Shown piece by piece: positions 16,834 through 26,559 of a DNA stretch of 64,000 bases (its first letter is position 1; each line of letters opens with the position of its first letter). The position numbers and the translations under genes are program-made. The stretch lies in NCBI GenBank assembly GCA_964563505.1, contig CAZLXW010000011.1, positions 14,259 to 78,258 of the forward strand, written 5' to 3'. This DNA is from UBA1351 sp964563505. Lineage in GTDB: Bacteria; Bacillota; Clostridia; Lachnospirales; Vallitaleaceae. Under the pieces are notes generated by a model, which saw nothing but the letters and a program-made list of their open reading frames with translations, was not told the origin of the DNA and did not search any database.

Positions 16834-17628
16834 CTATAGATTATTTAAGCCCGGCTCTATTGCAACTTTATCTCCATCTACATCAAGCCACAATGTTAAA
16901 TGGGATGCATTGAGGACTTGGGTTCGCTCTGTGTTAAACTGCAGACGGTCAAGAGCTTTCAAATAGTCAACAATTTCAATATTCGTTGCATACCATATAT
17001 CTTCTTTTCCACCGACGGTACGACAGATTTCTTCAATAATTTCCCAGTTATTATCCTGATCAAACTCATAACTGTGGCCCCAAATATAAAGCAAATATAA
17101 ATATTGCGTCTTATGCAAATCCACAAATTCTTTCGCCCGCTTTAGACCCTGTTGATTGTGATGACATGTGGCCTGCCATTCATGAAAATCTTTAGGCAGT
17201 TTAAAACTTTGGTGTCCTCCGACAATGCGTGAATACTCAATTCCAAGATGCGGCAATAAATCCATGATGCGTTGATTATAGGAACCATTTGGATAAGACA
17301 TTCCTCGAACTGGATAGCCTACAAGTTTCTCTAATTCTTTACGGTCTTCCATAATTTGAACAATGACCTCTTCTTTTGGTGATCGTTCAATCGTGGGATG
17401 AGTATACGTATGAGCTGATACTTCATGCCCTTCATATAAACCTTTTATTTCATTTTTTTCTATACGATCCTCTGTTCCAATAAGCCCTGCATTAAGGTGA
17501 AATGTTCCTCGCACGCCATAACGATTCATAATCTCAATTAAACGTCGGTCTGCACATTTCCCATCATCATAACTTAATGTAAACACTTTATGCTTTCCTT
17601 GCGGAAAACAATAATAAATTTTTCGCAT
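16834..17628 (-). CDS. Polysaccharide deacetylase, CE4-like
   Basis: 264 residues. The NodB-type fold is marked by VFTLSYDDG (metal and catalytic Asp 21-22), HTYTHPT (metal His 73 and 77) and the later RGMSYPNGSY. It removes acetyl groups from sugars. No signal peptide is present, unlike the CE4 enzymes that act on peptidoglycan, so in this setting it probably deacetylates imported pectin oligosaccharides, which are naturally acetylated. It starts three bases after the lyase stop, within the operon. Substrate is inferred from context only. Confidence 0.85.
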   Translation of the reverse strand: MRKIYYCFPQGKHKVFTLSYDDGKCADRRLIEIMNRYGVRGTFHLNAGLIGTEDRIEKNEIKGLYEGHEVSAHTYTHPTIERSPKEEVIVQIMEDRKELEKLVGYPVRGMSYPNGSYNQRIMDLLPHLGIEYSRIVGGHQSFKLPKDFHEWQATCHHNQQGLKRAKEFVDLHKTQYLYLLYIWGHSYEFDQDNNWEIIEEICRTVGGKEDIWYATNIEIVDYLKALDRLQFNTERTQVLNASHLTLWLDVDGDKVAIEPGLNNL

Positions 17629-17631
17629 TGG

Positions 17632-20061
17632 TCATCCCTTCCTTTCAAATACATTTTTCCAATCCATATCACTCGCATAATAGAACTTTGTGTAGCATGG
17701 CTGATTATAACAATTGTTTTGCCATGCAATTCCCGTTCGATATTGTATATCATGCATCAATGTATATAACTTATGTTGCGTCAGCTCTGTATTGGTATAG
17801 ATTCTTACACCTGAATTATCATCTTTTCTTAAGACCAGTTCTTCTCTAAAATCACCGAATAAATCGGCAATCAAACAGGGATTTCCCTTGCTTCCATTAT
17901 TGGTCGCCATGCCTTCCGGTTGAAGCAGCACGCCATGTTCATTATCATGAATGACACCGGAATGAGTTTCATGAACGTAATCGACACCGTCCAAAATCTG
18001 GGTTGTCAAATCCCCTGACCATCGAATCGATTGATTAGTTCCTAGCAAGGGTACATCCAAGGGGTTTCCGTGACAGTCGAACGTTTCACGGACCCACACT
18101 TGTAAGCCTGGAGTTTTTGGATCAATATCTCCAATCATACATCGGCCTAAGTCAGTTTCTGCATATTCTCCAAAAATAACTTCACCTGTTTCTGCATCTC
18201 GCAAAGCAAATCCATATGGAGCATGTTCAGCACCTTCGAACACGCTAAAAATCTCAAGTCCAGGCTTATCCGGGTTAATATTAGCTACATGCATAGCATC
18301 ACCGTGACCAAGTTTTGCTTCTTGTCCATTGGGAAGATGTCCATAGCTGCTATAGAGAAGGGAGCCATCGTGATCGATAACGGCTGCTCCATAAATAATC
18401 TCTTGATAGCCATCACCATCCACATCTGCCGTAGCTAAACTATGATTTCCTTGACCGGCTAACTTACCATAAATTGGATCACTCCCTTTATGAAGATGGG
18501 CTTGGTCATTGAAAGGATTGTCCATTAGAACATGACCGGAATCTATAGAAAAATGCTCACGATGTCGTCCGTCTTTAAAGCGATAGGCCACCAAGGTTGT
18601 TCGTGTATAATATCCCCTTGCCACAATAAGGTATGGATTTTCTCCATCTAAGTAAGCCACTCCGGATAAGAAGCGATCGACACGATTACACGGTTCAATA
18701 CGTGCCATGGCATAATCTCCCCACATAAGCCCATCGTCTTTGCGATCAAATTTAAAAGGAATTGTCTCAAGTTCTTGTCCATTACCAGCAAACATGGTTA
18801 AATATTCTGGTCCTTCATATATAAATCCTTCAAAGGCTTCCAAATGATTTTTTTCACTTCGACTCGGTGCGTATTCATATATAAAATAGTCGACTAAGGC
18901 CCTTGCATCCTCACGATTTAATGGATAAGAATAACGTGTGGGTATGCCAAAACATGTTTCAAGGTTTTTTGGCCATCTTCCAGCTATAACTTCCGAATGC
19001 TCATGCCATTTCATAAATATTTGAGTTAAGTGATTTTGATAGCCTTTTGCACTGCATACATAATTATCGTCGTGGGTAACTCCTTGGTCTATATCCGATT
19101 TAGCTAGTGTTATATAGTCCACAGAAGCCACACGTCCATCTTTATGATAGCGCGTCATTTTTGTTCCGGGTGCGGTCTTGACCGACATCTCCGCTTTACC
19201 ATCCCCATCAAAATCATAAACCATAAATTGCGTGTAATGCGCTCCTGCACGAATATTAACCCCCATATCCAGGCGCCATAGCAAGCGTCCATCAAGTTTA
19301 TAGCAATCAATAAAGCACTTGCCTGTATATCCTTTGATTGAAACGTCATGGGAATTACTGGGATCCCATTTTACAATGTATTCATACTCACCATCGCCAT
19401 CCACATCGCCTACACTCATATCATTAATTGTATAGTGATAAGCCTCACCCTTTGGAGTAACTCCGGCTTCAGGTGTCATCATGGGAATATCTATATAATT
19501 GCTTGCGGATATAAAGGAGTGAACTTCTTTACACACTTCACCTTCCTGACCCTCAAAAACAGGTGCAACTGCATATTGGTCATCACCGCTTCCTTTAGGA
19601 TCAATAAAGTTTGTGGAATCCGTAATCCTTGCATACCTTTCCCGATTTTTATAGATTATAAAATCATATCCCGTTAATCCGGTCTCACTATATCCACTGA
19701 CTTCATCTCGCATTAACCGCCAACTTAAAAAAATCCCGTCTGGGCATTTTGCTGCAATCAGTCCACGATTCAAGGCCTCTAACTGCTCGTTAAACTGTCG
19801 ATGCACCGGTGTATTTATCACATCACTAACTATAAGCTCTTGGCCCTGGTCATCAACCATTGCTATTTTTATATAATGAGGAACATGCGTGGATTTTTTC
19901 AAGGTGTATTCTGTCTCCACCGTTTTATCCATGAGCTTATATATCATTGTATCATGATTATAATCTGCCCAATACACATAGTAGACTGCTTTGTCTTTTA
20001 ATGAATTCCATGTCACGGTTACCTCTTGGTCTTGAACTTCTTTTATCTCTAATTTTAACAT
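17632..20061 (-). CDS. Rhamnogalacturonan lyase, PL11
   Basis: 809 residues. PL11 lyases cut the rhamnogalacturonan-I backbone by beta-elimination with calcium. The eight-bladed propeller shows repeated calcium loops (DVDGDGEYEYIVKWDPSNS, DFDGDGKAEMSVKTAPGT, DVDGDGYQEI) and the conserved GVNIRAGAHYTQFMVYD and GGQ-type C-terminal segments. An N-terminal fibronectin-III-like module (about 1-90) precedes it. It lacks a signal peptide, like cytoplasmic or short-oligomer lyases rather than secreted YesW. I start at the ATG after GAAGGTGAG; a GTG three codons upstream overlaps that site. The gene lies downstream of an attenuating terminator after the binding-protein gene. Confidence 0.93.
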   Translation of the reverse strand: MLKLEIKEVQDQEVTVTWNSLKDKAVYYVYWADYNHDTMIYKLMDKTVETEYTLKKSTHVPHYIKIAMVDDQGQELIVSDVINTPVHRQFNEQLEALNRGLIAAKCPDGIFLSWRLMRDEVSGYSETGLTGYDFIIYKNRERYARITDSTNFIDPKGSGDDQYAVAPVFEGQEGEVCKEVHSFISASNYIDIPMMTPEAGVTPKGEAYHYTINDMSVGDVDGDGEYEYIVKWDPSNSHDVSIKGYTGKCFIDCYKLDGRLLWRLDMGVNIRAGAHYTQFMVYDFDGDGKAEMSVKTAPGTKMTRYHKDGRVASVDYITLAKSDIDQGVTHDDNYVCSAKGYQNHLTQIFMKWHEHSEVIAGRWPKNLETCFGIPTRYSYPLNREDARALVDYFIYEYAPSRSEKNHLEAFEGFIYEGPEYLTMFAGNGQELETIPFKFDRKDDGLMWGDYAMARIEPCNRVDRFLSGVAYLDGENPYLIVARGYYTRTTLVAYRFKDGRHREHFSIDSGHVLMDNPFNDQAHLHKGSDPIYGKLAGQGNHSLATADVDGDGYQEIIYGAAVIDHDGSLLYSSYGHLPNGQEAKLGHGDAMHVANINPDKPGLEIFSVFEGAEHAPYGFALRDAETGEVIFGEYAETDLGRCMIGDIDPKTPGLQVWVRETFDCHGNPLDVPLLGTNQSIRWSGDLTTQILDGVDYVHETHSGVIHDNEHGVLLQPEGMATNNGSKGNPCLIADLFGDFREELVLRKDDNSGVRIYTNTELTQHKLYTLMHDIQYRTGIAWQNNCYNQPCYTKFYYASDMDWKNVFERKG

Positions 20062-20082
20062 AAATCTCACCTTCTATAGCAT

Positions 20083-20110
20083 AAAAGGGCTATCAAAAGA
20101 TAGCCCTTTT
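20083..20110 (-). terminator. Intra-operon terminator after the binding-protein gene
   Basis: A perfect 12-bp stem (AAAAGGGCTATC) with an AAAA loop, between the binding-protein gene and the PL11 lyase. On the minus strand the T-run is only four bases, so it probably terminates in part. That would give more binding protein than enzyme, a common pattern in sugar operons. Confidence 0.75.
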
Positions 20111-20124
20111 TCTATACATTTTGA

Positions 20125-21675
20125 TTAGTTGTTTTGCGCGTTGATTTCTTCTATAACCGCTTGGCCACCTTGTGTTTCCCAGTTAGCCCATGCAGCTTGA
20201 AGTCCATCTTCATCAATTTCGCCACTAATATATTGTGTACGAGCATTATCAATGATTTCATCAAGATTTGCACCACTGAGAGAATATGTCTCTGAGTTCA
20301 CAATATAGGCTGCTGCCGGGTTGAACACGGCGTAATCTACATTAGATGCTTTGACTTCTTCTTCAATAATCAATCGCTCTGTCATTTCAGGTCCGATATC
20401 TGTTGCTTTCATATTCGGAATATATGCAACCGTTTGATTTAATGCTGCAAATGCTTTCGCCGCAACTGCATCTCCTGCAACTAAATTCTCTAAGTTTCCG
20501 TTTTCATCTTTTTGCCAATGAATTCCTTCAAGACCATAGGATGAAAGTGTAATCATTGCATCATCTGACATTTTATCTAAGAAATTTAAGCAAGCCGCAA
20601 GGTCTTCTTCTGTTTTGGCCGCTTTTGTAATCACAAAGAATCCATTGTATCCAGATGTTGCTAGGGTTTTGTCATTAATTGTACCCACTAAATTCATTGT
20701 AGCAAGTTCATAAGACGTTCCATCAACTGCAGGAATCTCATTATTGACAAAATAATCCCAGATACGTCGTGAGCCATCGAGTACATCGATAAATATTCCA
20801 CACTCACCATTTTTTACATCATCTTGCCATGTTGCTGTATCTCGAACCGCCCAGTCTGCATAGACTAAACCGTCATCATACATTTTTTTCATCCATTTTA
20901 GTGCTTCCATATATTCAGGTGTTTGATGGACCGGAACTAACTTGCCATCAACTTCTGTCCATTCATTCCCCACACCAAAATACGTTTGAACCACATCAAG
21001 GGGTCCTGTATATTTACATAGTGACAATCCATAGGTGTCATCTTCACCATTTCCATCAGGATCATTGTATGTAAATTGATACATCATATCATATAAATCT
21101 TCGATTGTTTCTGGTTCATCGATACCTAATGCTTCTGCCCAATCTGCACGATAGCCCATTCCTAAACGTCCAATAGGTCGAGCACGATAGACACCGATTA
21201 ATTGATCATTGACGGTCAAACTTTTATTGACATTTTGATTGGCCTGTGACAGGTTTGGATATTTTTCTGAATCAAACATAAAGTCATTTAAATCCCAAAA
21301 AGCTCCTGCTTCTGCTGCACTTGTAATTGCTGATGTCATACTTGGCACTGCAATAATCATGGGCATATCATCCGGTGAAGCTAAGGTTAAGCCTAAACGC
21401 TCGTCATAGTTATCACTTGGTACCCAAGAAAAATCAACCGTTGTTTGTGTATGTTCTTCCATGGCTGCAACCACATCTTCTGCATGATCTCCCGAAAGCG
21501 GACTTCCTTCAAAGTCAAATGTCATCATTGAAATCTGTGCTAATCCATTTTCTGTTCCATTTGATCCTGAGTTTGAACCTTTGCTAGCCTCATCGTCTTT
21601 TCCACATCCTGCAAACATTGAAATCATAAGTGCAAGAGCTAAAATAAGTGTTATCGTTTTTTTGAACTTCTTCAT
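20125..21675 (-). CDS. Extracellular solute-binding lipoprotein (oligosaccharide ABC transporter)
   Basis: 516 residues. It has a signal peptide with lipobox MFAGC (Cys24), a Ser/Gly/Asn linker, and a long family-1 type binding protein of the LplA class, which goes with permeases of the LplB/YtcP type. It captures oligosaccharides at the membrane; from the neighbours these would be rhamnogalacturonan fragments. The ATG has AAGGAGG four bases upstream. It is the third gene of the operon (after two permeases) and is followed by a terminator that probably raises its share of transcripts. Confidence 0.92.
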   Translation of the reverse strand: MKKFKKTITLILALALMISMFAGCGKDDEASKGSNSGSNGTENGLAQISMMTFDFEGSPLSGDHAEDVVAAMEEHTQTTVDFSWVPSDNYDERLGLTLASPDDMPMIIAVPSMTSAITSAAEAGAFWDLNDFMFDSEKYPNLSQANQNVNKSLTVNDQLIGVYRARPIGRLGMGYRADWAEALGIDEPETIEDLYDMMYQFTYNDPDGNGEDDTYGLSLCKYTGPLDVVQTYFGVGNEWTEVDGKLVPVHQTPEYMEALKWMKKMYDDGLVYADWAVRDTATWQDDVKNGECGIFIDVLDGSRRIWDYFVNNEIPAVDGTSYELATMNLVGTINDKTLATSGYNGFFVITKAAKTEEDLAACLNFLDKMSDDAMITLSSYGLEGIHWQKDENGNLENLVAGDAVAAKAFAALNQTVAYIPNMKATDIGPEMTERLIIEEEVKASNVDYAVFNPAAAYIVNSETYSLSGANLDEIIDNARTQYISGEIDEDGLQAAWANWETQGGQAVIEEINAQNN

Positions 21676-21715
21676 AACTTCCTCCTTAAATTTGTAATAT
21701 TTATAGTGTAGGGTA

Positions 21716-22630
21716 TTAGCCTTTAACAGCGCCTACCATTACGCCCTTGGTGAAATATTTTTGTACAAAGGGATAGACAATAAGAATCGGAACCGTTGCT
21801 ACAACCGTCGCTGCCATTTTTACAGCCTTATCCGGTGGTGTTCCCATAATATCAAAATCCATTCCATCTGCTTGTACCCCTGCTGCCAGTAAAACAATCC
21901 GCCTCAAAACAATTTGCACGGTTTCCTTATGCGTATCTTTTAAATAAATCATCGGTCCGAAATAGTTATTCCAATGTCCCACTGCATAAAAAAGTGAAAT
22001 CGATGCAATAACCGGCTTCGATAAAGGAAGCACAATTTTTGCAAATATTTGTAGGTCATTACATCCATCAATGCGTGCTGCCTCTTCAAGCTCTGCCGGT
22101 AACTCTTGAAAAAAGTTTTTAACGATAATCATATTGAATGGACTAATGGCCACCATTAAGATTAATCCGGCATAGGAGTTATATAGCCCAATCTCTTTAA
22201 TCCATAAAAATGTCGGTATCATTCCTCCATTAAATAGCATAGTAATAATTACCATATTTAAGAAAAACTTCCGTCCCCGTAAATGAGATTTCGCTAAAGG
22301 ATAGGCAAATGTTGTTGTAAAGAACATGTTGACAGCTGTTCCTACAACGGTTAAAAAAATCGAATTTTTTAATCCGTTAAAAATTTCTCCGGTTTCAAAA
22401 ATATATTTATAAGCATTGGTTGAAATTACCGTCGGAATGATAAAGAAAGCTTTTTCCGTAAGTTCTTGTTCTGTTGCAAATGAACCTGCAAGAACATAAA
22501 GAAATGGAAGCAATGTTCCTAATCCGGCTAAACCTGCAACACTATATATAATGATATTTGTTACACGATCTGTTTTTGACCCCTTGATTTTGTTTTTGTT
22601 TTTGTTTGATTGAATGACTTGTTCTGCCAC
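21716..22630 (-). CDS. ABC transporter permease, YtcP/LplC type
   Basis: 304 residues with six transmembrane helices and the ATPase-docking EAA loop, EEAARIDGCNDLQIFAKIVL. The C-terminus FVQKYFTKGVMVGAVKG is the classic end of this family. It pairs with the LplB-type permease upstream and the lipoprotein binding protein downstream to import oligosaccharides. The start is GTG, preceded by GAAAGGAGAG; no in-frame ATG nearby has a better site. As usual for this class, the operon carries no ATP-binding protein, so a shared MsmX-type ATPase encoded elsewhere is expected. Confidence 0.94.
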   Translation of the reverse strand: MAEQVIQSNKNKNKIKGSKTDRVTNIIIYSVAGLAGLGTLLPFLYVLAGSFATEQELTEKAFFIIPTVISTNAYKYIFETGEIFNGLKNSIFLTVVGTAVNMFFTTTFAYPLAKSHLRGRKFFLNMVIITMLFNGGMIPTFLWIKEIGLYNSYAGLILMVAISPFNMIIVKNFFQELPAELEEAARIDGCNDLQIFAKIVLPLSKPVIASISLFYAVGHWNNYFGPMIYLKDTHKETVQIVLRRIVLLAAGVQADGMDFDIMGTPPDKAVKMAATVVATVPILIVYPFVQKYFTKGVMVGAVKG

Positions 22631-22645
22631 AATACCCTCTCCTTT

Positions 22646-23620
22646 CTAATAAATTCCTGATTCTCCGGCTTTTTTTGCCAGTTTATTGGCACCTAACACC
22701 ATAATCATGCCTACAACAGACTTAAACAATCCAGTTGCTGTACTATAAGAGTACTGGGCATTAATAATTCCCTTTGTATATACATAAGTGTCAAATACTT
22801 CTGCGACTGAACTGTTTAATGCATTTTTCATTAAAAAGATTTGTTCAAAACCTGTATTTAATATAGCGCCAACTCTCAGAATCAGCATAATAATAATTGT
22901 TCCTCGAATGGCCGGTAATGTGACATGCCACATCATCTTCCATCGTCCGGCTCCATCGACCCTTGCCGCTTCATATAAACTCACATCGACACCAGCGAGT
23001 GCGGCTAAGAAGATGATTGTTCCATATCCTGTTTCCTTCCAAATACTTTGTCCGATAATAAGCCCTCTAAAATATCCCGGTTTACCTAAAAAGTTAATAG
23101 TTTCACCGGTCAACATCTGAACAACTTGATTAATAATACCGTCATTAATATTTAAAAGTTGATAGGTTAGGCTTGCAACGATGACCAATGAAATAAAATG
23201 CGGAATGTATATAAAGGTTTGTACTGTCCGTTTATACTTCTGATGTTTGATTTCATTCAATAGCAAGGCTAAAACAATGGGTGCCGGAAAATAGAAAATC
23301 AGACTTAACATTGAAATCCCTAAAGTATTAATCAGTACTCTTGGAAAATCCGGGCTAGTAAACAGCATCTTAAAATAGTATAATCCCACCCATTCACTTC
23401 CGGATAACCCCGAAAAGGGATTGAATTTTTGAAATGCAATAATAATTCCACCCATTGGTATATACCGAAAGATAATCAAATACATAAGCCCCGGAATTAA
23501 CATTAAATACAACCATTTATGTTGTTTAACATACTTTAACGTTTCCTGCTGTGATTTTTTTGTCTTTTTTATTTTTGGTAACGGTTTTGCTCTCGTCACC
23601 ACAGCGCCATTTTGATCCAT
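22646..23620 (-). CDS. ABC transporter permease, LplB type
   Basis: 324 residues with six transmembrane helices after a basic cytoplasmic N-terminus. The EAA loop reads YEAARVDGAGRWKMMWHVTL, and the conserved start of the domain (LYLMLIPGLMYLIIFRYIPM) is typical of LplB permeases. It is the first gene of the rhamnogalacturonan operon, with AAAGGAGG upstream of its ATG and the second permease 15 bases downstream. The 204-base region upstream holds a direct repeat that may bind the AraC-type regulator encoded next door. Confidence 0.94.
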   Translation of the reverse strand: MDQNGAVVTRAKPLPKIKKTKKSQQETLKYVKQHKWLYLMLIPGLMYLIIFRYIPMGGIIIAFQKFNPFSGLSGSEWVGLYYFKMLFTSPDFPRVLINTLGISMLSLIFYFPAPIVLALLLNEIKHQKYKRTVQTFIYIPHFISLVIVASLTYQLLNINDGIINQVVQMLTGETINFLGKPGYFRGLIIGQSIWKETGYGTIIFLAALAGVDVSLYEAARVDGAGRWKMMWHVTLPAIRGTIIIMLILRVGAILNTGFEQIFLMKNALNSSVAEVFDTYVYTKGIINAQYSYSTATGLFKSVVGMIMVLGANKLAKKAGESGIY

Positions 23621-23697
23621 GATATCCTCCTTTTATCTTTGTGCTTCGTCTGAACTAAAGATATCATTCGATTCATGTTACATCAATACTCATTATC

Positions 23698-23725
23698 TTG
23701 ACACTTTTTCATTGTTTTTTTGACA
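23698..23725 (-). promoter_or_regulatory. TGTCAA direct repeat, possible AraC-regulator operator
   Basis: On the minus strand TGTCAA occurs at 23720-23725 and 23698-23703, 22 bases apart, and similarity continues as TGTCAAnAnAA. Two turns of the helix is the spacing used by AraC-family regulators. The site is about 80 bases upstream of the permease start and beside the AraC-type gene. Confidence 0.35.
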
Positions 23726-23777
23726 ATCCTTTATTTATAAGCTTTAACCCATATCCATAATCACCATCACGACAAGA

Positions 23778-23815
23778 AAAATACACATAATCAATAAAAT
23801 GATTATGTGTATTTT
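23778..23815 (-). terminator. Intrinsic terminator of the AraC-type regulator gene
   Basis: A perfect 16-bp AT-rich stem (AAAATACACATAATCA) with a six-base loop and a five-T run on the minus strand, ten bases after the regulator's stop codon. It separates the regulator from the transport operon. Confidence 0.85.
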
Positions 23816-23824
23816 ATCCGGCAA

Positions 23825-26101
23825 TTACTTTAATTTATTCTTTTTACGATATTTTCCAGGGGTCGTTCCTTCCAGCCGGCTAAAGAAACGTATGAAATTT
23901 TGTGCATTTGTATAGTTTAGTTTTTTTGCAATATCCGTTATGGTCATGGTCGTCTTCAACAATAACTTTTTAGCTGCTTCTAGTTTATACTCTGCAACAT
24001 ACTCCGTAAATGTTGAGTTTTTTTCAACTTTCATAACTTTCCATATATAGGTTGTGTGATAATTTAATCGGTCTGCACATTCATTCAAGGTGATATCTCC
24101 ACCGGTTTCTTCTATTAATTCCATGATTTCTTGAACAATTTCTGACGACTTACTTGTTCTAAACTGATTCAAGCGCTCAATAATCGGAATAACCAAGCCA
24201 TACTTATAAAAACTTCTTAAGCGTTCCAAATCATATATTTGATTGACACTTTGATATACACCTGCTCTTCCTCCTGTAAAAATTTCATCCGGAGAAATTC
24301 CGGCTTCAATGGTTACCATCAATATCTCATCCATAAAATGATGTATATAGAATTGCTGCTCCATCTTGGCCACTTGATGATCAATGAGATGTTGAACAAA
24401 TTGGTCGACTACTTCAAAAGCTTTCTCTTGATCACCACTATCGACAGCCGTTTTAATCTCACGCTCCATTAATCGGTCATAGACACGGCTTTCATAATTT
24501 CGTTCTATATCTGTATAGAACATGACACCTTCAAAGTCAGATGACGTGTTTTTTTCGTGGAGTACTTCATTATTCTTAAGTGCTTCAATCCCTTCACTAT
24601 GAGCATTTCTAAACTGTTTTAGATCAGAATATACGGAGCTGACCCCCACCTTAATGGCAAACTGATACTCCATTTGCACAAAAATATCAATGCCTTTATA
24701 CACTTCAATCGCCTTTTTTTCTAAGTTTTTAGAATCATTATCTGTAACGACAACGGTGATCACCCGGGAGTTACTTGCCGGTGGCATGGCTAATCGGGTT
24801 CGAATCTCTGCCGGTATGTTTTCCATGACTTGCAGACGTAATGCATCTTGCTTCATCTCATCATAATCTTCATTCATAAGATTTTTAAGGCCGATTGTCA
24901 TAACTAAATAGTAGGCTTGCATCCTAATACCTAATTGTTTCACATACATATCGATTTGTTCAGAATAAAGCGTTCCATTGATTAATCGTGTCATAAAGAA
25001 TTCACATAATTGGGATCGTTGATTTTCAATGGTTTGCTCTAAGGCTGTATTACTATCCACTAAACGATCAACACTTCCTGTAATTCGTGTAAAGTCATCG
25101 CTATAATTTTGCTGAAGTATTCCACTTGCTTCTGTGACATAATCACTCAAATCATGTACCGGTCGATAGATAGCTCGCGTAAATAGGCTTGCTAAGATAA
25201 TAATTAAAGCAAAACCTAGCACAACCGCTATTGTCATCAAAACAATGCTCGTGGCACCTTCATTAGCCCTTTGTGTTCCCCATCCGACGTAATAGGTCCA
25301 GTCAACAACATCGGATTTTAAGCTTCCGATTTGATATGTATTTTTAGCGTTCAGTGTAATTTGTGATTGTTGGTCACTCAATGCATCTCTTTGCAAAAGG
25401 ACTTCAGACAAGTCTGAATGTGTAGTATAGACCAACTTTCCGTCACCATCAATAATTATAATCTCAACATTTGCTTGGTCATCAAGAACTACTGAATTGA
25501 TACGCTTTAAGTCAACATTTACCGTTAGCATAGAATTTTTTGCATTGCGTGTAATCGGTAAATTCACATAATAAAGAACACCTTCTAAATCAATTTCTTC
25601 ACGTCGAAGATTCCCTGGTGTTACTTGGTCCATATGATTAACCCAGCCTTGATCATCACCTTTTAAGATCTTTACCTCATCTGGATTCAAGCTCAAAGAA
25701 AAAGGATACAATCCACGATTACTAAGGACCCAACCTGTGTCCCAATTAATAAACGTATATCCGGTGATATATTCCGATAAATAATAGGTACTTTTTAATG
25801 TGTCTTGGGCTTTTGTTAATCGGCTATAGTCCGAATACCAAATATCTTCATTCATCAACCATTCAATTTCTTCTGTTTGTACCGCTGCCAAGTAATACTT
25901 TCGTATACTATTCATGGTTGAATCCATACGTATCTTTAGCTGTTTGGCTGAAGAATCTATGGTTAGATTCACTTCTTTGTTGATTCCTATGCGATATGTA
26001 TTATATGAATATATACCCAAAATTATAATGGGTATAACGGCACTAATCATCAAAAACAAAAATACTTTTGACCGATAACTAAGCTGTCTAGTTGACCTCA
26101 T
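23825..26101 (-). CDS. Membrane-bound AraC-family regulator (YesS/YtdP type)
   Basis: 758 residues. Two membrane helices (about 13-33 and 285-307) frame an extracellular Cache-like sensor; a cytoplasmic linker region follows, and the last 100 residues are an AraC-type double helix-turn-helix: LNECADRLNYHTTYIWKVMK, then MTITDIAKKLNYTNAQNFIR and the closing GTTPGKYRKK. The protein resembles B. subtilis YesS, which activates rhamnogalacturonan genes. It precedes the transporter operon on the same strand with its own terminator, so it probably activates that operon when pectin fragments are present outside. The operator is suggested at 23698-23725. Confidence 0.92.
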   Translation of the reverse strand: MRSTRQLSYRSKVFLFLMISAVIPIIILGIYSYNTYRIGINKEVNLTIDSSAKQLKIRMDSTMNSIRKYYLAAVQTEEIEWLMNEDIWYSDYSRLTKAQDTLKSTYYLSEYITGYTFINWDTGWVLSNRGLYPFSLSLNPDEVKILKGDDQGWVNHMDQVTPGNLRREEIDLEGVLYYVNLPITRNAKNSMLTVNVDLKRINSVVLDDQANVEIIIIDGDGKLVYTTHSDLSEVLLQRDALSDQQSQITLNAKNTYQIGSLKSDVVDWTYYVGWGTQRANEGATSIVLMTIAVVLGFALIIILASLFTRAIYRPVHDLSDYVTEASGILQQNYSDDFTRITGSVDRLVDSNTALEQTIENQRSQLCEFFMTRLINGTLYSEQIDMYVKQLGIRMQAYYLVMTIGLKNLMNEDYDEMKQDALRLQVMENIPAEIRTRLAMPPASNSRVITVVVTDNDSKNLEKKAIEVYKGIDIFVQMEYQFAIKVGVSSVYSDLKQFRNAHSEGIEALKNNEVLHEKNTSSDFEGVMFYTDIERNYESRVYDRLMEREIKTAVDSGDQEKAFEVVDQFVQHLIDHQVAKMEQQFYIHHFMDEILMVTIEAGISPDEIFTGGRAGVYQSVNQIYDLERLRSFYKYGLVIPIIERLNQFRTSKSSEIVQEIMELIEETGGDITLNECADRLNYHTTYIWKVMKVEKNSTFTEYVAEYKLEAAKKLLLKTTMTITDIAKKLNYTNAQNFIRFFSRLEGTTPGKYRKKNKLK

Positions 26102-26170
26102 GATATACTCCTAAAATAGTTTTCTTATTCCTAAAATACTTATATGCATAGTATCATGTTTTTTTTGTTT

Positions 26171-26449
26171 TCACAACCTATTTATATGTAGGTCTAGGTG
26201 TTTCAACTGTTCAACGAATTCATGACTTTTTTCATTTCGAATAAATTCACCTTCAAGCACTGCTGTTAATGTTTTTAATATAAGATGACTCCGTTTATCT
26301 TTATGATGTAAAATATTTATTCCTTGGATTTCTTGAATCGGAATAACAATCTGTCGTTCATCATTACGCATAAATATGGTCATATCCTCTATCTCTATAT
26401 AAAATTTTTGCATTTCAAATAGTCCTGATTGTATTTGAATTTCCATCAT
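26171..26449 (-). CDS. Small protein of unknown function
   Basis: 92 residues, soluble, with alternating hydrophobic strands and a C-terminal helix (KSHEFVEQLKHLDLHINRL). The strand pattern followed by one helix resembles a PH-like domain, but I do not recognise a family. The start is the first of two adjacent ATGs, with GGAGG seven bases upstream. It stands between the HTH regulator and the AraC-type regulator on the same strand. No motif suggests an activity. Confidence 0.6.
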   Translation of the reverse strand: MMEIQIQSGLFEMQKFYIEIEDMTIFMRNDERQIVIPIQEIQGINILHHKDKRSHLILKTLTAVLEGEFIRNEKSHEFVEQLKHLDLHINRL

Positions 26450-26559
26450 AGCAACTCCTCCTTACACCATCACATGATTAGCGTATCAGATATGTTACTA
26501 AAATGCATTCGATGACAATCGGTTGGCATTGACGTTTTTGTCAATTATTGCTTTAGTTG

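Noticed and set aside
23720..23748. Plus-strand promoter (TTGACA, 17 bases, TTTAAC)
   Set aside because: It would transcribe into the end of the AraC-type gene with no plus-strand gene downstream; the TTGACA is better explained as part of the repeat.
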